Notes under the pieces: model-generated
Databases searched by the model: none
What the model was told of the DNA's origin: nothing
Seen by the model: the letters and a program-made list of their open reading frames with translations, nothing else
Translations under genes and position numbers: made by a program
Assembly: GCF_900312745.1 (NCBI RefSeq)
Contig: NZ_OMPD01000003.1
Span: 18,301-82,300, forward strand
Length of the DNA: 64,000 nucleotides
Direction of reading: 5' to 3'
Origin: Aquimarina sp. AU58
GTDB taxonomy: Bacteria > Bacteroidota > Bacteroidia > Flavobacteriales > Flavobacteriaceae
Shown here: positions 55,730 to 64,000 of the stretch, piece by piece
Layout: the number at the start of each line of letters is the position of its first letter
How positions within the stretch are numbered: the stretch's first letter is position 1

Positions 55730-58700
55730 ATGGGAATTTTAGATTCTGTATTAAAAGTATTTGTTGGAGATAAGTCCAAAAAAGACATCAAAGAAATTCA
55801 ACCAAAGGTCGAATTGATAAAACAAGCAGAAAAGGCAATTGAAGGCCTTTCTCATGATGAACTGCGCGCTAAAACTGTTGATTTTAAAAATAGAATAAAC
55901 GAAGCACGCACAGAAATCAATACCAAAATAGAAACACTTAACGAGGAAGCTAATAACACAGAAGATATTGATAGAAAAGAAGATATCTATGGTGAAATCG
56001 ATAAATTAAAGGAAGAAGCTTATGAAATCACAGAAAAAGCGCTAAACGATATTCTTCCCGAAGCCTTTGCTGTTATAAAAGAGACTGCAAAGCGTTTTAC
56101 TAATAATGAAAGCATCGAAGTTACCGCTTCTGCTTATGATCGAGAACTCTCTGGTACCAGAGATCACATTACTCTTGATGGTGAACAAGCCATTTGGGCA
56201 ACAAGTTGGGATGCTGCTGGTAAAGAAGTAAAATGGGATATGATCCATTACGATGTACAGCTTGTTGGTGGTATTACACTACACGAAGGAAACGTAGCAG
56301 AGATGCAAACAGGAGAAGGAAAAACCCTGGTTGCAACACTCCCGGTATACCTTAATGCTTTATCAGGTAATGGTGTTCATTTGGTAACAGTAAATGACTA
56401 CCTTGCTCGTCGAGATAGCGAGTGGATGGCTCCAATTTTTCAGTTTCATGGGCTTACTGTAGATTGTGTTGATAATCACAGGCCTAACTCTGCAGAACGT
56501 AGAGCAGCCTATAATGCAGATATTACTTACGGAACCAATAATGAATTTGGTTTTGATTATCTACGTGATAATATGTCTCATGCCCCAGAAGATCTGGTAC
56601 AACGCCCTCATAATTATGCAATTATAGATGAGGTAGATTCTGTATTAATTGATGATGCACGTACACCATTAATTATTTCTGGACCTATACCAAAAGGAGA
56701 TGTACACGAATTTGATGAGTTAAAGCCTAAGATTGCTGATATCGTTTCGGTACAACAAAAATATCTTACTACTGTTTTAGCTGAAGCTAAAAAACTAATT
56801 AAAGAAGGTGATGCTAAAGAAGGAGGCTTTAAATTACTACAAGTATACCGAGGGATTCCTAAGAATAAAGCTTTAATTAAGTTTTTAAGTGAGGAAGGTG
56901 TAAAAATGCTACTTCAAAAAACAGAAAACTTCTATATGCAGGATAATAACAGAGAAATGCATAAAATTGATGCCGATCTGTATTACGTAATAGAAGAGAA
57001 AAACAATCAAATAGATCTTACCGATAAAGGTGTAGAATATCTTTCGGGAAAAGATGATCCGGATTTCTTCGTACTACCACAAATTGGTATGGAAATCGCT
57101 AAAATCGAAGGTTTTGAATTATCAAAAGAAGAAGAAGCAGAAAAGAAAGAAGATCTTTTTAGAGATTATAGCGTAAAAAGCGAACGTATTCACACTTTAC
57201 GTCAACTATTAAAAGCATATTCTTTATTCGAAAAGGATGTAGAATATGTTGTGATGGATAATAAAGTAAAAATTGTTGACGAGCAGACAGGCCGTATTAT
57301 GGATGGGCGTCGATACAGTGATGGATTGCATCAGGCTATTGAAGCCAAAGAAAATGTAAAGATTGAAGATGCAACACAGACTTTTGCTACGGTGACACTT
57401 CAGAACTATTTCCGTATGTACGGTAAGTTATCTGGTATGACAGGTACTGCGGTAACAGAAGCAGGAGAGCTATGGGAAATCTATAAATTGGATGTTATAG
57501 AAATACCAACCAACAGACCGATTGCCAGAAAAGACATGGAAGATTTGGTATACAAAACCAAACGTGAGAAATATAATGCCGTAATAGAACAAGTTACAGA
57601 GTTATCCCGAGCAGGAAGACCTGTATTAATTGGTACCACTTCTGTAGAAATTTCAGAATTATTAGGACGAATGCTTACAATTCGTAAAGTACCGCATAAT
57701 GTATTGAATGCAAAGCTTCATAAAAAAGAAGCTGATATTGTTGCCGAAGCTGGTAATGCAGGTGTAGTAACTATCGCTACCAATATGGCTGGTCGTGGTA
57801 CAGATATCAAATTATCTGACGAAGTAAAAGCTGCAGGAGGACTTGCAATCGTTGGTACAGAGCGTCATGATTCTCGACGTGTAGACAGACAGTTGCGTGG
57901 TCGTGCCGGTCGACAAGGAGATCCAGGTAGTTCTCAGTTCTATGTATCATTAGAAGACAACTTAATGCGTTTATTTGGTTCTGAACGTATTGCCAAAATG
58001 ATGGATAGAATGGGACTAAAAGAAGGTGAAGTAATTCAACATTCTATGATCTCTAAATCTATCGAAAGAGCTCAGAAAAAAGTAGAAGAAAATAACTTTG
58101 GCGTTCGTAAACGATTATTAGAATATGATGATGTAATGAATGCACAGCGTGAAGTTGTATATAAACGTCGTTATCATGCTTTATTCGGAGAACGTTTGCG
58201 TGTTGATATCGCCAATATGATCTATGACACTGTAGAAGTAATCACAGAAGGAAATAAAGCTGCCCAGGACTTTAAGAATTTCGAATTCGAATTGATCCGA
58301 TATTTCTCTATGAGTAGTCCGATTTCTGCAGAAGAATTCGAAAAAATGGATGCTTTAAAGATTGCAGGAGAAATTTATAAAATTGCATATGAGCATTACC
58401 AGGATAAAATGAAACGTAATGCAGATGCTGCTTATCCTGTTATTAAACAAGTATATGAAGATCCTGCCAGTAAGTATGAAAGAATCTTAGTACCATTTAC
58501 AGATGGAGTAAAAAGTATAAATGTTGCTACCGATTTGCAAAAAGCATATGAGTCTGAAGGAAAACAACTCATTACCGATTTTGAAAAAAATATTACACTT
58601 GCCATTATTGATGATGCCTGGAAAACACATCTTCGTAAAATGGATGAGTTAAAGCAAAGTGTACAGCTAGCTGTTCATGAGCAAAAAGATCCTTTATTAA

Positions 58701-59086
58701 TCTACAAGTTTGAAGCTTTTGAGTTGTTTAAAGCTATGATCGAAGAGGTAAATAAAGATGTGATTTCATTCTTATTTAAAGGAGAATTACCTACTGGCAA
58801 TACTCAGGATATTTCTGAAGCTCGCCAGGTGAGAAGAAAAGAGAAGTTAGAAACTTCTAAAGAAGAAATTCCTAATATGGATGAACGTGCAGCACAAAAT
58901 AGAGCTGCGGGACAAACACAAGGAAAACCCCAAGTCACTGAAACTATCGTACGAGAACAACCAAAAATCGGACGTAATGATAGAGTAACGATCAAACATG
59001 TGATGAGTGGAGAGAATAAAACCGTAAAATACAAACAAGCAATCCCACTAATCGAAAAAGGAGAATGGGTACTTGTAAATGAATAA
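55730..59086 (+). CDS. secA: SecA preprotein translocase ATPase
   Basis: The 1,118-residue protein is about 200 longer than enterobacterial SecA, normal for Bacteroidota. Walker A is MQTGEGKT, DEAD-box IDEVDSVLID, NBD2 motif NMAGRGTDI and RGRAGRQGDPG. Extra residues lie in the variable N-terminal helical part (60-110, coiled coil) and around 400-460. The C-terminal CxCx8C(H/C) zinc motif is absent; it ends KYKQAIPLIEKGEWVLVNE. The GEGKT-to-DEVD spacing is normal. It powers export through SecYEG. It stands alone in its unit after a 230-bp non-coding stretch. Confidence 0.97.
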   Translation: MGILDSVLKVFVGDKSKKDIKEIQPKVELIKQAEKAIEGLSHDELRAKTVDFKNRINEARTEINTKIETLNEEANNTEDIDRKEDIYGEIDKLKEEAYEITEKALNDILPEAFAVIKETAKRFTNNESIEVTASAYDRELSGTRDHITLDGEQAIWATSWDAAGKEVKWDMIHYDVQLVGGITLHEGNVAEMQTGEGKTLVATLPVYLNALSGNGVHLVTVNDYLARRDSEWMAPIFQFHGLTVDCVDNHRPNSAERRAAYNADITYGTNNEFGFDYLRDNMSHAPEDLVQRPHNYAIIDEVDSVLIDDARTPLIISGPIPKGDVHEFDELKPKIADIVSVQQKYLTTVLAEAKKLIKEGDAKEGGFKLLQVYRGIPKNKALIKFLSEEGVKMLLQKTENFYMQDNNREMHKIDADLYYVIEEKNNQIDLTDKGVEYLSGKDDPDFFVLPQIGMEIAKIEGFELSKEEEAEKKEDLFRDYSVKSERIHTLRQLLKAYSLFEKDVEYVVMDNKVKIVDEQTGRIMDGRRYSDGLHQAIEAKENVKIEDATQTFATVTLQNYFRMYGKLSGMTGTAVTEAGELWEIYKLDVIEIPTNRPIARKDMEDLVYKTKREKYNAVIEQVTELSRAGRPVLIGTTSVEISELLGRMLTIRKVPHNVLNAKLHKKEADIVAEAGNAGVVTIATNMAGRGTDIKLSDEVKAAGGLAIVGTERHDSRRVDRQLRGRAGRQGDPGSSQFYVSLEDNLMRLFGSERIAKMMDRMGLKEGEVIQHSMISKSIERAQKKVEENNFGVRKRLLEYDDVMNAQREVVYKRRYHALFGERLRVDIANMIYDTVEVITEGNKAAQDFKNFEFELIRYFSMSSPISAEEFEKMDALKIAGEIYKIAYEHYQDKMKRNADAAYPVIKQVYEDPASKYERILVPFTDGVKSINVATDLQKAYESEGKQLITDFEKNITLAIIDDAWKTHLRKMDELKQSVQLAVHEQKDPLLIYKFEAFELFKAMIEEVNKDVISFLFKGELPTGNTQDISEARQVRRKEKLETSKEEIPNMDERAAQNRAAGQTQGKPQVTETIVREQPKIGRNDRVTIKHVMSGENKTVKYKQAIPLIEKGEWVLVNE

Positions 59087-59100
59087 ACCCTTTATTATGT

Positions 59101-59140
59101 AATACAAAAGCCGGAAGAATAAACTTCCGGCTTTTGTATT
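59101..59140. terminator. Shared terminator between secA and the PilJ-type gene
   Basis: Arms 59101-59117 and 59124-59140 are perfect 17-bp complements (AATACAAAAGCCGGAAG) with a 6-nt loop between convergent genes. Confidence 0.9.
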
Positions 59141-59159
59141 TATAACTTTAGAATCTCTA

Positions 59160-60032
59160 TCATATTTTTATTTTCTCGTACAAATATGTCATATCATTAA
59201 ATAATCGAGTAAGCTCGTTACTCATTTTATAGATTTCTTTATCCGTAAATTCTTGATTATTTAATTTATTTTTATTTTTTTTGATCACGTTCCATTGAGA
59301 AAAAGTTAATCCTATTTTTTCATCAATTTCAGGAGTATTAAACTTACAAATCAAAAACTTATTAATTGCTCCGTCTAGTTCATGAAAAGCATTATTAAGC
59401 ATCTGATAAGAGTTTTTATTTTTCAATTCCATTTGATTTGCATAATAATAAAATGCCAATCGTTGAGAAAGCATTCGTTGTCTTCCTGATATATTTATGA
59501 TACCTTCTAACTCTAATCTATCTTCAATTAAATGAGATTCATTTACATCATCCATAACACTTTGAAGAGCGTTTTTAGATTCTAAAATAATAGAAGACAC
59601 TACTGCATTCGCAGCTTTAAGAAGATCTGTATTTGTTTCTATTACTTTCTTTGCATTTTCATAACTTGGTTGTGTTTCAATGAGTACTTTAAATTCTTTC
59701 CATAATTCATTAACCCTGGCTAGTTTTTCAATAGTTCCCTTAAACTGGGTATTTTGTAAAAGAACACGGTTTTGTTCTTCAAAAATAATCTTACTCGACA
59801 GTAAATCTCTCTTCACCTTCACATCATTAGCATTATTAAGTAAGTATAAATATGCTTTAGACATTTTTTGAGTAAGCATACGTTGTTTTCCCGAAACATT
59901 TATAGCATTGTTAAATGATAACGATCCATATTTATCATTTAGTTGTGCATGAAGACTTAATGAGTTGGCATATACTAATCCTATCGCAAATAAAATTAGT
60001 ATTGATCTGGGGGCTTTTCTTTTGCTTTTCAT
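59160..60032 (-). CDS. Exported protein with two PilJ-type modules
   Basis: The start is set at the ATG at 60032 (MKSKRKAPRSILILF), giving 290 residues with a signal segment ending SLSLHAQ; the frame is open 16 codons further. Two copies of the motif INxSGxQRMLxQ appear: INVSGKQRMLTQKMSKAYLY and INISGRQRMLSQRL. This is the N-terminal signature of PilJ-type (and nitrate-sensor-like) all-helical sensor modules. Here the modules stand alone without the usual methyl-accepting or kinase output domain, so it may be a free periplasmic sensor or binding protein. Confidence 0.8.
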   Translation of the reverse strand: MKSKRKAPRSILILFAIGLVYANSLSLHAQLNDKYGSLSFNNAINVSGKQRMLTQKMSKAYLYLLNNANDVKVKRDLLSSKIIFEEQNRVLLQNTQFKGTIEKLARVNELWKEFKVLIETQPSYENAKKVIETNTDLLKAANAVVSSIILESKNALQSVMDDVNESHLIEDRLELEGIINISGRQRMLSQRLAFYYYANQMELKNKNSYQMLNNAFHELDGAINKFLICKFNTPEIDEKIGLTFSQWNVIKKNKNKLNNQEFTDKEIYKMSNELTRLFNDMTYLYEKIKI

Positions 60033-60762
60033 CTGTATTGGCTTTAAGGTTTTGTTATTTAGTTTACAATTCTCAAACAAATCATAAGACGTTAATTTAT
60101 CTTCGCTTTTTTAGGGGTTTTCTTATTGATTTGCAGGGCAAAAATATTTCAGACTATGTTTCGTAAATATGATTTTTATCAGTCTATAAGTGCCCTTAAA
60201 TAGGTATGCCGATACTTATCTTACTGTTTACCAGTACTAATTTTGATTTTTATTATGATTTTTATTATGATTTTTTGTTGAAAAAAAATAAAACCCTTCG
60301 ATAAGTAGTTTCAAAAACCTGTAGGCATAAAGAAAATAGAGTACAGAATATTTTTTTGTTAAGTTGAAATAAGTAACTACCAGCTATAGCAATATGAATA
60401 TATCTGTTCTTCTTATACTCAAAAGCTACTCAAACAGTTTCTACCGATTCAAAAGAATCTCATATACTATATAAAGAAGTAAATACAAAAAATTAAAATA
60501 TAATTAATTGTATTTTAAATAGATTCTTCGTTACCTGTTAACCATGATTGGTCTCATATAATTCTAGTATAGTCGTCTAACAATCAATTGATTTTTGATT
60601 TTAATAAAAAATCCAACACCTACAAACTTACTAGTAAACCATAAAAAATATGTGTTTTTACCTTTTAAAATACTGGTAGGTACTAGTTTGACAATCATCT
60701 TCATAACTATACATTTAACCAAAAATTAATAATTTATTAACAAACACAAATTTTAACTAATC
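60033..60762. other. Non-coding gap before the M43-type protease gene
   Basis: About 730 bp without a credible gene, rich in A/T. It must hold promoters for the divergent genes on both sides; no strong box could be fixed. The only repeat seen is a short 12-bp tandem at 60245-60277. Confidence 0.5.
60245..60277 (+). repeat. 12-bp tandem repeat, 2.7 copies
   Basis: GATTTTTATTAT occurs twice and a partial third time (GATTTTTTG). Simple slippage-type repeat in non-coding DNA. Confidence 0.7.
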
Positions 60763-63700
60763 ATGAAAACACAAACTCATTTTAAAAGAAACTATCTAAG
60801 TATAAGGTATCTAGTCTTATGCTCTTTATTGCTTTTTTGTTTACACATCAGTGCTCAAAATACTGAGCCTAACATGTGTAAAATGGAGGAACAAATGCAA
60901 AAACTATATGAGGCCGATCCTTATGCAAAAACAGAAATTAAAGCATTAAGGCAAAGTGCTTCACGAATGAAAAATGGTCAAAACCCAAAATCATATGTAA
61001 TACCTGTGGTATTTCATGTATTTGGGACCGAGTTTAACAGCGGAAACACTGTTACCAAAGCGATTATTGAAGATGCTTTACAAAAAACCAATGAGGATTT
61101 CCAGGGGCTTAATGCAGATTATAGCACTATTGATGCTCCTTTTGATGTTATCAAACAACCTCTGGATGTGACATTTAAACTCGCACAACTTGATCCTAAT
61201 GGAAATCCTACTACAGGAGTAGTATTCTATGATAAAGCTTCGGGAATGGGGAATTACAACTCTCCTGTAGTAGCAAAAGTTGCTTGGGACAATTACAAAT
61301 ATTGCAACATATACATTACCAGAGACTTATACGATGACGGAGATTTCTATAATTCGGGAGTAGCATGGTATCCTAATACCACCATGTCTGCTGCCAATAT
61401 TGCTCGGGTAGTATACAATGGAAGCTATTTGGGAAATAATACCAATGAGAATTTTAGATCAGTATTAACTCACGAATTTGGGCATTATTTTGATCTACCT
61501 CATACCTTTGATAAAGGAGTATGTAATAATGATCCTAATGACGGAGATGGTGTTGCTGATACTCCTTCTCACAAAAAAAGCTCTTCAAGAACCAATTGTA
61601 CCGTGTTAAAAAATTGTCTGAATCAGGAAATCAATAGTGAGAATTTTATGGATTATACAGATTGTTACAAAATGTTTACACAAGGACAAGTTACCCGAAT
61701 GGTCAATGCTTTGGACAATTCATCGACCAGGAATACATTATGGACAAACACCAATCTAACCGCTACTGGATTGGCTTCTGATTTAGGTGCTCGTATCGCT
61801 ACCTCTGGAGCAATATTTGAAGAACGTTATCTTAATGATGGGATTATAGAAAGTACTATTGATATCACTTGTGAGGACTGTACATTTACAAAAAACTCTG
61901 GAAATATGGTGCTTAATACCGATTATACAGTAGCCAATCTACCCGCAGGTTTAACCCCCAGAATTGTAATAAACAGTAACACTTCTGCGACTATACACCT
62001 GGATAATACAGCTTCTAATCATAATCTAGCCAACTCTGTAACGAATCTTTCTTTTACTTTCTTAGATCCTATAGTAACTGGTGGAGTAACTCAATTATAT
62101 AAAAAGAGTTTAGATAACTTAAAAGTAAACTTTAATGATGTATATACAGAATACTGTAATGTAAATATATCATACGCAGTCTATACCCACATTACTAATG
62201 TCGAATTTGATGGTAGAACAAATCCATCTGGATACGACGGAATCTCTAATTATACAAAAAGCCTTAAATACCCAGCTAAACAAGGAAAAACTTACCCTCT
62301 AACGATTACAACTAACAAAGGTAATGGTGGTGCTGGCGATAATTTAAGAATACAAGGGTGGTTCGACTGGAATAATAATTTTATTTATGAGGATAATGAA
62401 CTAATAATATCTCACGCATATGCCAATAGTAGTGTTGATGCTAATGGAGATTACAAATATACTACCAATATCACTATTCCCGCAGATGCTGTTTTAGGAA
62501 ATACAGCTTTTAGAATTCTGGCGCACTATGTACAAAATAATGCTGGTGATACAGCATGTAGTAGTATTGATAGTGGTGAATCTGAAGATTATGGGTTAAA
62601 TATCATAGATCAAAATGCTACTTTTTCTATGGAATTTTCGGGAACTCCTACCACTGTTAATTTCTCACAAGGTGTGGCATTTTCTGATCTTACTATAACC
62701 GATAACGGAGATTCTATTACCTCGTGGTTATGGTCATTTGAAGGAGGGCAACCTGCTACTTCTACCAATAAAAGTCCTTCTAATATCATATTTCCTGAAG
62801 GAGGAACTTATGATGTTACTCTAAAAGTGACAACAGCCAATGGAATAAATAAAACGCTTACAAAAACAGACTACATTACTTCGGCATTAAACTACTGTGA
62901 TAGTGAACCAAAATTCGGAGGTTATTTTAATGTAAATCATGTTACCTTAAGCACAATAGACCATGCTCCTCTTAAAAGTAGAGCGGGTGATTACTATGAT
63001 ACCGTATTTACAACTCTAGAGACCGGAAAATCCTATCCTATTACCATTAAAACAGAACGTGGGAATGGCGGGACTAGTGATGTAAATAGAGTGCGTGTAT
63101 GGGCAGATTGGAACTTTGATAGTGTATTTTCTGATAATGAATTGGTAGCTACCCAAGTTGTAAATTATGCTGATTACACAAACGATGAATATTCTTTTAC
63201 AGCCAATATTACAGTACCTGATAATGCTGCTGTAGGTAAAAAAGTAGGATTAAGGGTTATTGGTCACTTTGTAGATGGAACCGATGGAGATGCCGCTTGC
63301 GGTTCATATGATAGTGGAAATACAGCTGATTATGGGATCATAATTTCAGAGACAACATCTTCTTGTGATGATGGTATCCAAAATGGAGATGAGACGGGAA
63401 TAGATTGTGGTGGGTCATGTACACCTTGTAATGTATGTGATTCTAACGGAAAAAGTGTATCAGACGAATATATCAGTAGAGTACAATTAGGAACAATTGA
63501 TAACTCCTCTACAGGTTCTACAGGAGGATATGGAGATTACACTTCGGTATCTACTACATTATCTAAAGGAGCTTCTAATACCATTACCATTACCCCAACC
63601 TGGTCAGGAACCGTATATTCTGAAGGATATAGCGTGTGGATAGATTATAACCAGGATGGAGATTTTGCTGATGCAGACGAGCAGGTATGGAGTAAAGCTG

Positions 63701-64000
63701 CTTCAAAAGATACACCAGTAAGTGGTAGTTTTACAATCCCATCTGGTGCCAAAAACGGGAATACCAGAATGAGAGTATCAATGAAATACAATGGTATCCC
63801 AACAGCATGTGAATCTTTTAGCTATGGAGAAGTAGAAGATTATACTATTACTGTAGGAACGGGAGGAGGGTCTGATCCAACCTGTACAGATGGTATTCAG
63901 AACGGAGACGAAACCGGAGTAGACTGTGGTGGATCGTGTACTCCTTGTGCTACTAATGACGGAGTTGTCTATGTAAATAATGAAGATATCACTGTAAGCT
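60763..64000 (+). CDS. M43-type secreted metalloprotease with GEVED, PKD and Cys-rich linkers, 3'-truncated
   Basis: The frame is open from ATG 60763 to the window end (1,079 codons seen). A signal peptide ends near LHISAQ. The protease part has HEFGHYFDLPHTF (HExxHxxxxxH, Gly of the M43 consensus replaced by Asp) at 61470-61508 and the Met-turn NFMDYTDC. GEVED domains follow: one ending DSGESEDYGLNI, one with RVWADWNFDS ending DSGNTADYG, and one with WIDYNQDGDF ending GEVEDYTIT. Between the first two is a PKD domain (SWLWSFEGGQ). Linkers of the form C-x-DGIQNGDETGxDCGGxCxPC occur twice. Such proteins are usually secreted by the Type IX system with a C-terminal domain, here outside the window. 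Confidence 0.9.
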   Translation, partial: MKTQTHFKRNYLSIRYLVLCSLLLFCLHISAQNTEPNMCKMEEQMQKLYEADPYAKTEIKALRQSASRMKNGQNPKSYVIPVVFHVFGTEFNSGNTVTKAIIEDALQKTNEDFQGLNADYSTIDAPFDVIKQPLDVTFKLAQLDPNGNPTTGVVFYDKASGMGNYNSPVVAKVAWDNYKYCNIYITRDLYDDGDFYNSGVAWYPNTTMSAANIARVVYNGSYLGNNTNENFRSVLTHEFGHYFDLPHTFDKGVCNNDPNDGDGVADTPSHKKSSSRTNCTVLKNCLNQEINSENFMDYTDCYKMFTQGQVTRMVNALDNSSTRNTLWTNTNLTATGLASDLGARIATSGAIFEERYLNDGIIESTIDITCEDCTFTKNSGNMVLNTDYTVANLPAGLTPRIVINSNTSATIHLDNTASNHNLANSVTNLSFTFLDPIVTGGVTQLYKKSLDNLKVNFNDVYTEYCNVNISYAVYTHITNVEFDGRTNPSGYDGISNYTKSLKYPAKQGKTYPLTITTNKGNGGAGDNLRIQGWFDWNNNFIYEDNELIISHAYANSSVDANGDYKYTTNITIPADAVLGNTAFRILAHYVQNNAGDTACSSIDSGESEDYGLNIIDQNATFSMEFSGTPTTVNFSQGVAFSDLTITDNGDSITSWLWSFEGGQPATSTNKSPSNIIFPEGGTYDVTLKVTTANGINKTLTKTDYITSALNYCDSEPKFGGYFNVNHVTLSTIDHAPLKSRAGDYYDTVFTTLETGKSYPITIKTERGNGGTSDVNRVRVWADWNFDSVFSDNELVATQVVNYADYTNDEYSFTANITVPDNAAVGKKVGLRVIGHFVDGTDGDAACGSYDSGNTADYGIIISETTSSCDDGIQNGDETGIDCGGSCTPCNVCDSNGKSVSDEYISRVQLGTIDNSSTGSTGGYGDYTSVSTTLSKGASNTITITPTWSGTVYSEGYSVWIDYNQDGDFADADEQVWSKAASKDTPVSGSFTIPSGAKNGNTRMRVSMKYNGIPTACESFSYGEVEDYTITVGTGGGSDPTCTDGIQNGDETGVDCGGSCTPCATNDGVVYVNNEDITVS

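Noticed and set aside
60245..60277. Short tandem repeat as a functional array or iteron
   Set aside because: Fewer than three copies of a simple AT unit with no other origin-like features.

Overview
The window is about 64 kb of an AT-rich (roughly one-third GC) marine-type Bacteroidota chromosome, most likely a flavobacterium of the Flavobacteriaceae (Aquimarina-like; genus level is inference). The support is: many SPII lipoproteins with short N-terminal signals, a TPR/membrane/LuxR-HTH regulator, an ECF sigma/FecR/TonB-receptor cassette with an STN domain, BshC (bacillithiol), the rpmB-rpmG-DUF4295-ftsY block, a very long SecA without the C-terminal zinc motif, GEVED/PKD secreted metalloproteases, and promoters of the Bacteroidota TTTG / TAnnTTTG type. 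No tRNA, rRNA, CRISPR array or prophage was seen.

Layout. 1-14.5 kb: end of a signalling regulator, bshC, then a run of exported peptidases (M14, M3, M16) interleaved with rsgA and several uncharacterised membrane or lipoprotein genes. 15-19.3 kb: a small secreted protein, two tandem internalin-like LRR proteins, and a dead IS630-family insertion sequence that landed between the second LRR gene and its terminator. 19.4-23.9 kb: an M57-like HExxHxxGxxH lipoprotein protease framed by a perfect 19-bp inverted repeat, a DUF1579-like protein, rimO and a serine beta-lactamase-family lipoprotein. 23.9-30 kb: a TonB receptor/FecR/FecI cassette divergent from a lipoprotein gene, followed by a decayed second copy of the sigma-factor/lipoprotein control region. 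Each copy is followed by an unannotated single-membrane-segment microprotein of 33 or 36 residues. 30.2-34.3 kb: a GT2 glycosyltransferase, a multi-pass membrane protein and a tryptophan-rich nine-repeat lipoprotein, with two near-identical 69-bp promoter modules.

34.3-42.1 kb is largely housekeeping on the minus strand: amidase, ftsY, bL38-like DUF4295, rpmG, rpmB, a candidate small RNA on the plus strand, a hydrolase, and a tight operon of exonuclease, FAH-family hydrolase, an orphan Hpt domain and cinA. 42.2-49.6 kb is a metal-acquisition locus: a DtxR/MntR-type repressor divergent from a TonB receptor, a periplasmic thioredoxin-like protein, a TroA-like binding protein, an ABC ATPase and two permeases, both with extra C-terminal winged-helix-like tails. 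The shared regulatory region holds face-to-face promoters and a DtxR-type palindrome.

49.7-64 kb: a small secreted protein, an MFS transporter behind an 18-bp palindrome, a 2-oxoacid dehydrogenase E2, recR, a small basic membrane protein whose start codon lies in a hairpin, a GNAT acetyltransferase, a PduO-type cobalamin adenosyltransferase, a DUF2795 protein, secA, a two-module PilJ-type secreted protein, and the first 1,079 codons of an M43-type metalloprotease with GEVED, PKD and Cys-rich linker modules that runs off the window.
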